From Candidatus Nitrotoga sp. M5 (GTDB lineage: Bacteria > Pseudomonadota > Gammaproteobacteria > Burkholderiales > Gallionellaceae): 64,000 nt of DNA. Each line of letters starts with the position of its first letter. Position 1 is the first letter of the stretch. The stretch spans positions 62,001-126,000 of the forward strand of contig NZ_CAKMNW010000005.1 of the NCBI RefSeq assembly GCF_927904885.1, in the 5' to 3' direction. Both the position numbers and the translations under genes were made by a program. The notes below the pieces were generated by a model. The model ran no database searches. It was not told where the DNA came from and worked only from the letters and a program-made list of their open reading frames with translations. Shown piece by piece: positions 40,887 to 50,037 of this stretch.

Positions 40887-42142
40887 GTGAAATTCAGGCA
40901 GCACTAAAATATAACTCGCCATCCACATTCGATGTGGATGGTATTCGCGCTGATTTCCCAATCCTGAAGCTGACGGTTAACGACAAACCGCTGGTGTACC
41001 TCGACAACGCAGCCTCAAGCCAAATGCCTCAGCAGGTGATCGACCGCCTGGTGTGCTACCAGACAACGCAACACGCCAATATTAATCGCGCGGTGCATTA
41101 CTTGTCAGAGGTTGCAACCTCTGAATTCGAGGAGGCGCGTCGCAAATTACAGCGCTTCATTAATGCAAATGAAGAGCGCGAAGTAATCTTCACCAGCGGC
41201 ACTACTGATGCGATCAATCTGGTAATGCATGGCTATGGTCGTAAGTTCATTGGAGCCGGCGACGAAATTATTTTGACCACGCTAGAACATCATTCGAATA
41301 TTGTGCCGTGGCAGATGTTGGCAGAAGAAAAGGGTGCGAAGATTCGCGTCGTGCCGATTAACGATGCGGGTGAGTTGCTCATAGACGAATATGAGAAACT
41401 TTTCAACGAGCGCACAAAGTTCGTCGGTGTAATGCATGTCTCGAACGCGCTTGGCACGATCAACCCAATAAAAGAAATGATAGCATTTGCACATGCGCGT
41501 GGAGTGCCGGTGCTGGTGGATGGTGCGCAGGCCGTCCCGCATATGAAAGTTGACGTAAAGGATCTTGACTGCGACTTCTACGCATTTTCGGGTCACAAGC
41601 TGTGCGGGCCAACCGGCATCGGCATTCTTTACGGCCGTGCTGAGCTGCTAGAAGACATGCAGCCATTCAAGGGTGGCGGCGACATGATTTTGTCGGTGAC
41701 GTTCGAGAAAACTATTTACAACACAATTCCGCATAAATTCGAGGCTGGTACCCCGCCAATTTCGGCGGCAATTGGGCTTGGTGCTGCTGTTGACTACTTG
41801 TCGGAGATCGGCATGGATGCAATAGCCGCGTACGAACTCGACCTGCTAAAACACGCAACTGAGCAAATAAATGCTATGCCAGGTGTGCGGATTCTAGGCA
41901 CCGCTGAGCACAAGGCCGCAGTAATATCCTTTGCAGTTGACGGTGTGCATCCACATGACATCGGCACACTACTCAATCAGGAAGGCATCGCTGTGCGTAC
42001 TGGGCATCATTGCGCACAGCCAATTATGCATCGTTTGCATGTGCCGGCTACTTCACGCGCATCGTTCGCGTTTTACAACAGTATGGATGAAGTCGATGCA
42101 TTGATCGCCGGCATCCGCACCGTACAGAAGATATTTACATAA
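40883..42142 (+). CDS. sufS: Cysteine desulfurase SufS
   Basis: A 419-residue class II PLP enzyme that takes sulfur from cysteine for cluster assembly. The N-terminal YLDNAASSQMP, the PLP lysine in FSGHKLCGPTGIG and the sulfur-carrying cysteine in RTGHHCAQPIM are present. It overlaps sufD by four bases, and its stop shares one base with the sufU start. In SUF systems its sulfur acceptor is SufE or SufU; only SufU is encoded here. Confidence 0.96.
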   Translation: MSEIQAALKYNSPSTFDVDGIRADFPILKLTVNDKPLVYLDNAASSQMPQQVIDRLVCYQTTQHANINRAVHYLSEVATSEFEEARRKLQRFINANEEREVIFTSGTTDAINLVMHGYGRKFIGAGDEIILTTLEHHSNIVPWQMLAEEKGAKIRVVPINDAGELLIDEYEKLFNERTKFVGVMHVSNALGTINPIKEMIAFAHARGVPVLVDGAQAVPHMKVDVKDLDCDFYAFSGHKLCGPTGIGILYGRAELLEDMQPFKGGGDMILSVTFEKTIYNTIPHKFEAGTPPISAAIGLGAAVDYLSEIGMDAIAAYELDLLKHATEQINAMPGVRILGTAEHKAAVISFAVDGVHPHDIGTLLNQEGIAVRTGHHCAQPIMHRLHVPATSRASFAFYNSMDEVDALIAGIRTVQKIFT

Positions 42143-42627
42143 TGGCTAACTATAACTCGCTCTATCAAGAAGTGATCCTTGATCACAACAAAAAACCGCG
42201 TAATTTCGGTGCGATTGAACACCCTAGTCATCATGCGGTAGGACACAATCCGCTGTGTGGCGATCACATCAGCGTGGATGTCGTTCTCGGTGATGAGCGG
42301 ATTGACAACATTGCATTTCAGGGTGAGGCTTGCGCAATCTGCAAGGCATCTGCTTCGATGATGACGACAGCTGTCAAGGGTAAGACGCGTGCGGAGGCGG
42401 AAACACTGATCCAGGAATTTCTCGCTATGACAACTGGCAAGCTCTCCCATGAGGCTTGTCCTAACATTGGCAGGCTTGCTGTATTTGCTGGCGTGAGCGA
42501 TTTACCAACACGTGTTAAATGCGCAATTTTGCCATGGCATACCCTGAGTGGCGCCTTTAATGCAGTGGAAACCACATCGACCGAGGCGGAAGAAGATCCT
42601 ATGCACGCCCCGATCGGGGATGCTTGA
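42142..42627 (+). CDS. sufU: SufU-type zinc-dependent sulfurtransferase/scaffold
   Basis: A 161-residue protein of the IscU/SufU fold. Conserved residues are C39 and D41 in NPLCGD, C64 in GEACAICKASASMM, and C127 in RVKCAILPWHT, close to the positions of the B. subtilis SufU zinc site. The insertion between the second and third cysteine motifs marks SufU, not IscU. It accepts sulfur from SufS. The SufS-SufU pair is best known in Gram-positive bacteria, so its use here in place of SufE is a point of interest. Confidence 0.93.
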   Translation: MANYNSLYQEVILDHNKKPRNFGAIEHPSHHAVGHNPLCGDHISVDVVLGDERIDNIAFQGEACAICKASASMMTTAVKGKTRAEAETLIQEFLAMTTGKLSHEACPNIGRLAVFAGVSDLPTRVKCAILPWHTLSGAFNAVETTSTEAEEDPMHAPIGDA

Positions 42628-42875
42628 AAATAATAAACGAACAAATTACAGCTAACGCGGTCATATCCGGTACAGAAATGCAGGTTACTCTGAAAGAACC
42701 GTTTCCTTGCTTGGTATATGAAAACCAGCTAAAAACCAGTGACGGTATGCAAAAAATGGCTACAAGCAGCATAGTCTTAAGAGAAAGGTTTAGACAAACG
42801 GTTATTTATAGCAACCTATTGCTTACGAGATTGGCAAAGGCGTTAAAAAATGAGGCCTTAACTTTTAAGGAATAG
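42624..42875 (+). CDS. Small protein of unknown function inside the suf operon
   Basis: An 83-residue frame from a TTG at 42624 that overlaps the sufU stop by four bases and ends two bases before the Nfu gene. The tight packing suggests a real gene translated with its neighbours. The sequence (MKIINEQITANAVISGTEMQ, later LRERFRQTVIYSNLLLTRLA) has no signal peptide, no cysteine-pair motif (one cysteine, in PFPCLVYE) and no family I recognise. It has a beta-rich first half and an amphipathic helical second half. Confidence 0.65.
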   Translation: MKIINEQITANAVISGTEMQVTLKEPFPCLVYENQLKTSDGMQKMATSSIVLRERFRQTVIYSNLLLTRLAKALKNEALTFKE

Positions 42876-42877
42876 AA

Positions 42878-43438
42878 ATGCCAAAAATTGCTGAAATAGA
42901 AGACACACCCAACCCAAACGCAGTGAAGTTTATGCTCAAGGAACCACTGACATGGGGGGTATCACACTCGTACGATAATGCCGAGGAGGCCAAGTCCGAT
43001 ACCCTCGCTTCAGCGCTGTTTGATATCGAGCATGTGACTAATGTATTTTATGTCGATAGCTGCTTGACGGTCACACAGAACGGTAAAGCCCACTGGCCTC
43101 AGTTGGCGCGCGAAATTGCCGTGCCACTTCGCGAGGCACCTTCAGCGGATGCATCTTCGGAAGCGTTGGTTGCGGCGGCGGCAACTGTAATCGCCGGTCT
43201 CAGCCCTGAGGATCAGGTGCGCTTCGATAAGATAATGGAGATGCTTGACGAAAAAATCCGTCCCTATCTGCGAAGCGACGGCGGTGACTTGCATGTAATT
43301 GGCTTCTCAGGCAACTTCCTCAGCGTGCATCTCCAAGGTGCATGTGGGTCCTGCCCGAGTTCAACATCGACTACGCTCATCAGCATCACAAGTTTACTTC
43401 GGACGATTGAGCCAGACATAGAAGTGCTGTCTGTTTAG
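42878..43438 (+). CDS. nfuA: Nfu-type iron-sulfur carrier/scaffold
   Basis: A 186-residue protein with an N-terminal Nfu_N domain (IEDTPNPNAVKFML, about 5-90), a low-complexity linker, and a C-terminal NifU-like domain (about 112-186) with the cluster-binding C156 and C159 in GACGSCPSS. It receives clusters and delivers them to client proteins. It has an AAGGAATAGAA site, ends the tightly packed suf operon, and is followed by a family C repeat. Confidence 0.93.
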   Translation: MPKIAEIEDTPNPNAVKFMLKEPLTWGVSHSYDNAEEAKSDTLASALFDIEHVTNVFYVDSCLTVTQNGKAHWPQLAREIAVPLREAPSADASSEALVAAAATVIAGLSPEDQVRFDKIMEMLDEKIRPYLRSDGGDLHVIGFSGNFLSVHLQGACGSCPSSTSTTLISITSLLRTIEPDIEVLSV

Positions 43439-43753
43439 CTTGTAATGTTTATCGCGTTCTGGCTTATTCTTTAATTTGAGTTGGGTATAGAGCCGATAAG
43501 CGGGCACTAATTTAAGAACATATTTATATAGAGGGCACCTCCAAAATTCAAGTTTCGTGGCAAAGTACGAGTTAAAAATTTGAGCAAGGCATATATTTGG
43601 TATGTAAGCAATAATTTTTTCGAGTAGTGCCGTATTGTGATGAAACGGGGTAAGCGGGCAAGCCGAAAAAAGGCTGCATGCAGGATTGGGTTTTTAGAGG
43701 TGGCCTGGAGTCTGGTAACACTATTTCATCCGTAATAACTGGTCGCCACTATT
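43439..43753. other. Gene-free stretch after the suf operon
   Basis: About 315 bases that consist mostly of the family C repeat at 43533-43705. No intrinsic terminator is evident after the Nfu gene. Confidence 0.5.
43533..43705 (+). repeat. Family C intergenic repeat, copy 3
   Basis: About 173 bases starting GGGCACCTCCAAAATTCAAG and ending TTTTTAGAGGTGGCC, an imperfect terminal inverted repeat. The core GCATATATTTGGTATGTAAG and the stretch after it match the copies at 28958 and 35775. It is longer than copy 1 because of an insert (AAGCGGGCAAGCCG and on) near the right end. Confidence 0.75.
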
Positions 43754-44077
43754 ATGCAAACTTTAACTGCACCGGATTTAGCCACATGGCTTTCAGATAA
43801 AACGAGAGATAATCCAGTATTACTCGACGTGCGTGAGCCTTGGGAATTTCAAACCTGCCATATTGATGGATCGTTGACGATGCCGATGAATACCATTCCA
43901 GACAGGTTGTCAGAGCTAGATGCGGAGCAGCCTATTGTCTGTATTTGCCATCACGGAATGCGGAGTATGCAGATTGCGGTTTTTTTAGAACAGAATGGTT
44001 TTACTCAGGTTAGCAACTTGATAGGCGGCGTCCATGCTTGGGCTCAGCAAGTCGATAACACAATGCCAGCATATTAA
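43754..44077 (+). CDS. Single-domain rhodanese
   Basis: A 107-residue sulfurtransferase-like protein. The active-site loop is C65-HHGMR-S71 and D25 in LLDVREPWEF is conserved. It has no signal peptide, so it is cytoplasmic. It follows the suf operon and the repeat and may supply or carry sulfane sulfur, but the actual partner is unknown. Confidence 0.9.
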   Translation: MQTLTAPDLATWLSDKTRDNPVLLDVREPWEFQTCHIDGSLTMPMNTIPDRLSELDAEQPIVCICHHGMRSMQIAVFLEQNGFTQVSNLIGGVHAWAQQVDNTMPAY

Positions 44078-44199
44078 GTCAAATATGGCTCCTTTTGAAG
44101 AGCAAGTTGCGGCAACATCTTTATACATTCTAGACTTGCTACGTAGTTAAGTATCAAGCACGAAATTAGCACATAGAAACTATTAAAAATGGAGTTGCA

Positions 44200-44520
44200 A
44201 TGACTGATTGGGTGAAGGTGGCGCAAGTAGGTGAACTCGCACCAGGCGAGTGGCGAGTCGTGGATCTTGATGGCGCGCAGGCTGTGGTATTCAATCTTGA
44301 AGACCAATATTATGCCATTGAAGACGTTTGCACTCATGATTCCGGACAACTTACTGGCGGTACAGTAGAAGGAGACCAGATTATTTGCCCACGCCACGGC
44401 GCGCGTTTCTGCATTCGCACTGGTGAAGCATTAACTGCGCCTGCGTACGAACCGACCGCCACTTTCCCTGTGCGCATTGAAAATGACGAGATTCAAGTAC
44501 GCGACAACCGCTGGGATTGA
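44200..44520 (+). CDS. Rieske [2Fe-2S] ferredoxin
   Basis: A 106-residue Rieske protein of the dioxygenase-ferredoxin type. Ligands are C44 and H46 in CTH and C63 and H66 in CPRH. No signal or membrane anchor is present, so it is soluble. No oxygenase gene is near; such single ferredoxins next to iron-sulfur genes are common in betaproteobacteria, and their electron partner is not clear. Confidence 0.92.
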   Translation: MTDWVKVAQVGELAPGEWRVVDLDGAQAVVFNLEDQYYAIEDVCTHDSGQLTGGTVEGDQIICPRHGARFCIRTGEALTAPAYEPTATFPVRIENDEIQVRDNRWD

Positions 44521-44662
44521 TTTAAGCGTTGCTCGATTGCATACCAGCGGCTGATAAATCAGTGTTCAGCTTTAAGTGGCACAACGCTTAAGATTATGAC
44601 GAAGGAGTTGTGAAGAAAAATTCACTGCAAAAAGTCGAATAATTGTTTGATAGAGGTCAACA

Positions 44663-45247
44663 TTGACAGAAAAAGCACAGATGTCAGAGCAACAGTTTAC
44701 CGAGCAAGACTGGCGTCGGCTTCTGGTGAGTTTGGGGGAAAACCCCGATAGAGCGGGCTTGGTTGAAACTCCGTCTCGCCTTGTGACTGCCTGGAAGCAC
44801 TGGACTTCTGGATATACACAAGATCCGGCAGAACTTTTGAAAGTATTTGAAGATGGGGCAGAGGAGTACAACGAACTCATTGTGATACGAGGCATTCCTG
44901 TCTATAGTCATTGTGAGCATCATCTCGCACCTTTTTTTGGCAAAGCCACGATCGGCTACGTTCCTAACGGAAAAATAGTGGGTTTATCTAAGTTGACGCG
45001 CTTGGTCAATTGTTTTTCCAGGCGGTTACAAGTACAAGAGCGGCTTACCATTCAAATTGCCAACGCCTTGATGACGAATCTGGAGCCGAAAGCAGTGGGC
45101 GTAGTTATTCGCTGTCGGCACATGTGTATGGAAAGCCGCGGCATTAGCACCGAGGGAGAAGAGACTGTCACGTCATCTATGCTCGGCGAACTTCAACCAA
45201 ATCTGGCGTTGCGCACGGAGTTTCTTGATTTAGCGCGTGGGGCATAA
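44663..45247 (+). CDS. folE: GTP cyclohydrolase I
   Basis: Opens the GTP ring to dihydroneopterin triphosphate, the first step of folate synthesis. Zinc ligands C84, H87 and C155 are present in SHCEHH and CRHMCM. The length of 194 residues is normal. The TTG at 44663 has a GAGGT site just before it; the ATG at 44681 is an alternative start that would shorten the protein by six residues. It precedes iscS by 18 bases. Confidence 0.94.
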   Translation: MTEKAQMSEQQFTEQDWRRLLVSLGENPDRAGLVETPSRLVTAWKHWTSGYTQDPAELLKVFEDGAEEYNELIVIRGIPVYSHCEHHLAPFFGKATIGYVPNGKIVGLSKLTRLVNCFSRRLQVQERLTIQIANALMTNLEPKAVGVVIRCRHMCMESRGISTEGEETVTSSMLGELQPNLALRTEFLDLARGA

Positions 45248-45265
45248 TTTGAATCAAAAATTAAA

Positions 45266-46441
45266 ATGAGTCTGCACTTCCCAATTTACCTGGACTATTC
45301 AGCAACCACACCAGTTGATCCACGCGTTGCTGAAGCAATGATTCCTTATTTATCAGAGAGCTTCGGCAATCCGGCAAGCCCTCATATCTTCGGCCAGATA
45401 GCGAACGAGGCGGTGGAACGTGCTCGTGAACAGGTGGCAGCCCTCGTGAACGCTGATCCTAAAGAAATCGTCTGGACTTCGGGTGCGACTGAGTCCAACA
45501 ATCTGGCGTTGAAGGGGGCGGCACTTTTTTACGAGAATAAGGGCAAGCACATTGTCACAATGAAAGCTGAGCATAAGGCGGTGCTCGATACTGTGCGCGA
45601 ACTGGAGCGGCAAGGATTTTCTGCAACTTACCTCGATTCTGAACCGAACGGTCTACTCGATCTGGATAAATTAAAAGCGGCATTGCGTCCTGATACCATC
45701 ATTGTTTCAATAATGTATGTCAACAATGAAATTGGTGTGATTCAAGACATTGCAGCGATTGGTGAAATATGCCGTGAGCGCGGCATCCTGTTTCATGTTG
45801 ATGCGGTTCAGGCCGCTGGAAAAATAGTGATAGATTTGCTGCGCTTAAAAGTTGACCTGATGTCGTTTTCCGCACACAAAATTTACGGCCCGAAAGGCAT
45901 AGGCGCTTTGTATGTGCGGCGCAAGCCACGAGTGCGTCTGGAAGCACAGATGCATGGTGGCGGGCATGAACGTGGCATGCGTTCAGGCACTCTGGCGACA
46001 CACCAGATCGTTGGCATGGGTGAAGCGTTTCGCATAGCCCACAAGGAAATGGCAACAGAGAACGAACGCATTCGCATGCTACGTGACAGCTTGTGGCATG
46101 GCCTATCCAGTATAGGTGACGTGTACCTGAACGGCGACATTAAGCAACGCGTATCGCACAATCTGAATGTCAGTTTCAATTATGTGGATGGTGACTCGTT
46201 GACTAAGGCGATCACTGAAATTGCAGTGTCCAGCGGGTCTGCCTGCACTTCGGCAAGCTTGGAACCGTCCTATGTGCTGCGCAGCTTGGGGTGTAGCGAT
46301 GAATTGGCACGCAGCTCGATTCGGTTCACGGTGGGGCGTTTTACCACCGAGGAGGAGGTAAACTTCACGATAGAACTGCTGCAGAATAAAATTAGCAAGT
46401 TACGCGATGAAAAAAAGCTCACCATCATGGTTCCTCAATAA
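45266..46441 (+). CDS. iscS: Cysteine desulfurase IscS
   Basis: A 391-residue class I desulfurase close to enterobacterial Isc[19 protein letters not shown], the PLP lysine in [15 protein letters not shown], and the active-site cysteine in [21 protein letters not shown]. It lacks the usual C-terminal end (IEWAHH in E. coli) that contacts IscU and finishes instead in KKLTIMVPQ. No iscU, hscBA or fdx gene is adjacent, so it may serve tRNA thiolation or other sulfur transfer along with, or in place of, cluster assembly. Confidence 0.94.
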   Translation: MSLHFPIYLDYSATTPVDPRVAEAMIPYLSESFGNPASPHIFGQIANEAVERAREQVAALVNADPKEIVWTSGATESNNLALKGAALFYENKGKHIVTMKAEHKAVLDTVRELERQGFSATYLDSEPNGLLDLDKLKAALRPDTIIVSIMYVNNEIGVIQDIAAIGEICRERGILFHVDAVQAAGKIVIDLLRLKVDLMSFSAHKIYGPKGIGALYVRRKPRVRLEAQMHGGGHERGMRSGTLATHQIVGMGEAFRIAHKEMATENERIRMLRDSLWHGLSSIGDVYLNGDIKQRVSHNLNVSFNYVDGDSLTKAITEIAVSSGSACTSASLEPSYVLRSLGCSDELARSSIRFTVGRFTTEEEVNFTIELLQNKISKLRDEKKLTIMVPQ

Positions 46442-46510
46442 ATTCAAAATCTTAATCGAGAAATCCTGCGCCTGAATTGATGGTCGTGGGGTGAATAAAG
46501 AGGTTGCACA

Positions 46511-47023
46511 ATGAAAAATCATAATCTGTGGCGCACACTTTCAAACCGTTGGTTATATCTGGCTGGGACGTTGGTCATCTCCGGTGTGTTCGGCACAGCG
46601 CTTTATCTGCAATATGTTCTGCATCAGGACCCTTGTCCTTTATGCATGGTTCAGCGTTTCATCTTCATTGCGATGTTGGTGCTGTTCGCTATTGCCACTT
46701 TGCATAACCCCAAACGTGGCGGGTCGAAAGTGTACGGGGCATTGATAACACTGCTGGCGGTGGGCGGCATGAGCACTGCTAGTCGCCATATATGGCTTCA
46801 GAATTTGCCCAAAGACCAAGTGCCTGCCTGCGGTCCAGGCTTGGAGTACATGCTGGGCAACTTTCCTATGTCAGAAGTGTGGCAGGAACTCATGCAAGGC
46901 TCCGGCGAATGTGCTGCCAAAGGTTGGACTTTCCTTAGCTTGGGCATTCCACAATGGTCCTTGTTATTGTATGTTCTTTTGGGTGCGTGGGCGGTGATGA
47001 TTGCACTGAGAAAACCAATCTAA
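46511..47023 (+). CDS. dsbB: Disulfide bond formation protein DsbB
   Basis: A 170-residue inner-membrane protein that reoxidises DsbA and passes electrons to quinone. It has four membrane segments, the first redox pair C42/C45 in CPLC, and the second periplasmic pair C107 and C134. The start has an AAAGAGGTTGCACA site. It stands alone between iscS and ppiB. Confidence 0.94.
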   Translation: MKNHNLWRTLSNRWLYLAGTLVISGVFGTALYLQYVLHQDPCPLCMVQRFIFIAMLVLFAIATLHNPKRGGSKVYGALITLLAVGGMSTASRHIWLQNLPKDQVPACGPGLEYMLGNFPMSEVWQELMQGSGECAAKGWTFLSLGIPQWSLLLYVLLGAWAVMIALRKPI

Positions 47024-47277
47024 CGCCTCCAGCCAATAATGCAGTCATACCTGCATCGAGCAGTTAAATATTCCCGTGTCCATCGAAACATGAGAAGGAT
47101 GATCATGAACAATCTTGCTCCATTTGTTCAATTGAAGGGTATCTACAGCGCGGAATTTGTAACCAGCTCATTTTAAATAAACGTTTAATCGAGGCTCCAT
47201 TCATTACTTCTACTTAACATTTGCAAGTGTTTTTTTAATTTTTTAACTTTTTATCAAGACTAACCAAAGGAACCCAA

Positions 47278-47760
47278 ATGTCAAAACAATGGACAACCCC
47301 ACCCGAAATGCAGATTGATCCTAAGAAAAAATTCACAGCTACCGTGGTGACCGAGCATGGAAACATTGTGATCGAGCTTTACCCGCAACATGCTCCTAAA
47401 ACCGTAAATAACTTTGTTTTCTTGGCGCGAGAGGGTTTCTACGATGGCCTCCTCTTCCATCGTGTGATCGGAGACTTTATGATTCAGGGTGGCGACCCAA
47501 CTGGTAGCGGGCGAGGCGGACCAGGCTACAAGTTTGAAGATGAAACCAGTGGCAATCCGCTCAAACATGGCGCCGGATCTCTCTCCATGGCAAACTCAGG
47601 CCCCAACAGCAATGGTAGCCAATTCTTTATTACCCACAGCCCCCAGAACCACTTGAATGGCAAGCACACGGTATTTGGCAAAGTTATCGATGGCATGGAT
47701 GCGGTCAATTCCGTTAGCCAAGGTGATGTGATGACTAAAGTGGAAATTAGCGAAGAGTAA
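47278..47760 (+). CDS. ppiB: Cytoplasmic peptidyl-prolyl isomerase (cyclophilin)
   Basis: A 160-residue cyclophilin with [25 protein letters not shown]-type core (split here as [13 protein letters not shown] and [12 protein letters not shown]) and GSQFFIT. No signal peptide is present, so it acts in the cytoplasm on proline isomerisation. It has an AAAGGAACCCAA ribosome site. A hairpin follows within 20 bases of the stop. Confidence 0.94.
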   Translation: MSKQWTTPPEMQIDPKKKFTATVVTEHGNIVIELYPQHAPKTVNNFVFLAREGFYDGLLFHRVIGDFMIQGGDPTGSGRGGPGYKFEDETSGNPLKHGAGSLSMANSGPNSNGSQFFITHSPQNHLNGKHTVFGKVIDGMDAVNSVSQGDVMTKVEISEE

Positions 47761-47780
47761 AGCGCTAGAGGAACGACTGG

Positions 47781-47818
47781 AGATTGAAAACTGGTTACCT
47801 GTTGCCAGTTTCCAATCT
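47781..47818 (+). other. Hairpin after ppiB
   Basis: AGATTGAAAACTGG (47781-47794) pairs with CCAGTTTCCAATCT (47805-47818) over 14 positions with one mismatch. No T run follows, so it may be an mRNA-end structure or a Rho-assisted stop instead of an intrinsic terminator. Confidence 0.5.
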
Positions 47819-48013
47819 GCACGACTAAAAGGCATGGAGATCCAGAATTATAATATTTAACGATTGAGCTTAGATCGTTCAGCGAGCCACGAACTAATCC
47901 GTTTGTTGGGCGAACCTATTTGTTCACAAATGTTACGCAAATCTCTCCCAAATCCGACTTAGAATCGAAGATTTCAAGCGTATCTACTTTACCTTAGTAA
48001 ACTATTCAGGTCG

Positions 48014-48535
48014 TTAATCTGAAAAACATAATTTTCCCTTGAATTTCATGGTGATGCCACCCATGCAGTTAAATTTACCCTTGATTATAATTCCATGTTC
48101 ATTCGTGATACCTACAAATGCTCCACGTGCCGTGCTTGGATCGGGAATGGATTTCTCAATAAACGAAAATGAGATTGGCCCGCCTGGTGATCCTGCGGGG
48201 CAAGATCCGGTAACTAATGGGTTTTCAAGAAAGCTTGTATCGAATGTAACTTGTGCTTGAGCTTCTTCATCTGATGTCTTATTATCACAAACCATTGTAT
48301 GTTTGAAGTCCGGGCCACCAAAGGCCTGTGGGTCGCCTTTAAGTGCGCACTTAAGTTTTTCACCACCAAAATTTACAGCAGCAACACCTAGTGTGGAGCC
48401 ATCTGGCTGAGCGTTATTAGTGATACTACCTTTTGCATCAAAACATTTTGACGCTGCTAATGCATTACCTGAAAAAAAAGAAGCCGTTGTAATGATTAAT
48501 ACTGTACCTAACAGACTTGATGGTTTTTTTAGCAT
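48014..48535 (-). CDS. Small secreted cysteine-containing protein of unknown function
   Basis: A 173-residue protein with a clear signal peptide (LLGTVLIITTASFFSGNALA). The mature part holds six cysteines, which would suit disulfides, and a glycine-rich beta-type sequence. A GAGGTATTGAT site precedes the ATG. No family is recognised. It stands alone at the edge of a long gene-poor stretch. Confidence 0.7.
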   Translation of the reverse strand: MLKKPSSLLGTVLIITTASFFSGNALAASKCFDAKGSITNNAQPDGSTLGVAAVNFGGEKLKCALKGDPQAFGGPDFKHTMVCDNKTSDEEAQAQVTFDTSFLENPLVTGSCPAGSPGGPISFSFIEKSIPDPSTARGAFVGITNEHGIIIKGKFNCMGGITMKFKGKLCFSD

Positions 48536-49163
48536 ATCAATACCTCAAAAAAATATTTTTTGTAAAGAAAAGGGACCAGGTCTTGTAATCATGTATTTAT
48601 GATATTTTCTGAGCGATCCACGTTACGTGGTTGTGAAAATTCATAGAAAAAATGGATTATTTCTACCCGTTTGCGCGATTTCTTCTTTCATAAAATTCGG
48701 TCGCTTGATTGTGGCACACAGCCTCCGAAAACTGTGAAAAAAGAGCCGAGACTAGATTTTCTAACTGTGGTAATAACCGTTTCGTACTTTTTACTTCCTG
48801 ACTCATTGCGATTTCGGATCAGTGACTACGCCTTACAGTTACGGACTCAAAGGTTGTATCTATTTAAAAGCCCGCAGTAGAAAAACTCGATTCCATTTGA
48901 AATGGCTTGAGACGCCTTAGCTATTTCCATCGCCATTTCAGCAATGACAGGCTTGGCACTCCCTTTTTACTTCCTCTTCATCTGAAGTACGACTAGGGAC
49001 AAGTTTTCTCTCTTCAAGCATGTTGCAACCTCCGTTTCTATAGAATTAGTATTAAGAATAATCAATAGTGTTGCATTTTATAAAAAGCATATATCGTGCC
49101 AATACTTAAAATTAACTAATAATTTGATTTTAAGTAGCTATTGTTAATTATATAAATAAGGGG

Positions 49164-49275
49164 TGGGTCATATTGCACCCATCAAAATGGCCGATAAAGA
49201 AGATTTATACGCCTGAAAAGCGCTACAGTAAAGGAGTGTGTTTGATTGACCCACTTTTGGGTCATAGTTGACCCA
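49164..49275. repeat. Cluster of TGACCCA/TGGGTCA motifs
   Basis: Four copies of one 7-base word: TGGGTCA (49164-49170), TGACCCA (49247-49253), TGGGTCA (49258-49264) and TGACCCA (49269-49275). The middle pair forms a perfect inverted repeat with a four-base spacer. It resembles an operator array, but no gene is directly adjacent and no known regulator is suggested. Confidence 0.55.
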
Positions 49276-49360
49276 GGCATACATTCAAGTGGCTATAGAG
49301 GGAAATGCGGATGACTGAAAGGGGGCACATAAATGAAAAAATGAAGTGGGAGGCAGGTCT

Positions 49361-49473
49361 GAATGGCGCGAAAATAATGGTCTTCAGCGTTTCTAAAGCA
49401 ACAACTTAAATCAGTATTGGCGCGGATTTCATAGCAGTTTAATCTTGCTAATAGGTTTAACTTAGTAGTATTC
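49361..49473. mobile_element. Family B small element, copy 2 (degraded)
   Basis: A 113-base segment that aligns over its length with 17352-17465. It shares CTTCAGC, TTGGCGCGG, TAATCTTGCT and AGGTTTAACTTAGT and has ends GAATGG and GTATTC. The left terminal repeat has decayed. Flanks AGGTCT and AAGTCT may be the worn target duplication. Confidence 0.65.
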
Positions 49474-49752
49474 AAGTCTTGTAATCAGGAATTTTTGAGC
49501 GAAGTTTTATAGATTGCTCTACTTGTTCCCCCGCTAAATCAAATGATACAACCTGTCGACTGATTCCATTCTGAGTGGTCCTACCATAAGTGCCCGTATT
49601 AAATTTTGGTGCTCTATTACAATACCTGAATCCGCTGTAGTTCTGCGGTGTGGTTTACTGAAGCGTTGTCTGGTTTGAAAAAGATGCCTTACCTGTGTTT
49701 AAATATAGCTTGCAACGGACGCATATTCTAAAATAATCAGGGGAAAAAACTA

Positions 49753-50037
49753 ATGGCACTAGTAGCTAATGCACGTCATATTTTGGTAGAAACAGAAGAG
49801 CAATGTAACAGCCTGAAGGATGAAATTAGTAATGGCGCAGAATTTTCAGACCTGGCCGCGAAACATTCAAAATGCCCATCCGGAAAACAAGGTGGAGATT
49901 TAGGTGAGTTTGGTCCAGGGCAAATGGTCAAAGAGTTTGATGAAGTGGTTTTTAGTGCCCCCATTGGTGAAGTGCAAGGTCCTGTTAGAACGCAGTTTGG
50001 CTATCATCTGCTTGAAGTAACAAAACGTAGCGACTAG
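49753..50037 (+). CDS. ppiC: Parvulin-type peptidyl-prolyl isomerase
   Basis: A 94-residue single-domain parvulin: ARHILVETEEQC at the start, SGKQGGDLGEFGPGQMVKEF and GYHLLEV at the end are standard. It has no signal peptide and so is cytoplasmic. It has an AGGGGAAAAAAC site and is followed by an intrinsic terminator. Confidence 0.94.
   Translation: MALVANARHILVETEEQCNSLKDEISNGAEFSDLAAKHSKCPSGKQGGDLGEFGPGQMVKEFDEVVFSAPIGEVQGPVRTQFGYHLLEVTKRSD

Larger units (their letters stand above)
48536..49752. other. Gene-poor stretch of 1.2 kb
   Basis: No frame here is convincing. It contains a cluster of TGACCCA/TGGGTCA motifs (49164-49275), the second family B element (49361-49473), and a short direct repeat GTCTTGTAATCA found near 48580 and again near 49476. 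The promoter of the parvulin gene should be at the right end. Confidence 0.5.

Noticed and set aside
48671-48880. 69-residue frame in the gene-poor stretch
   Set aside because: No ribosome site, signal or motif; likely chance.
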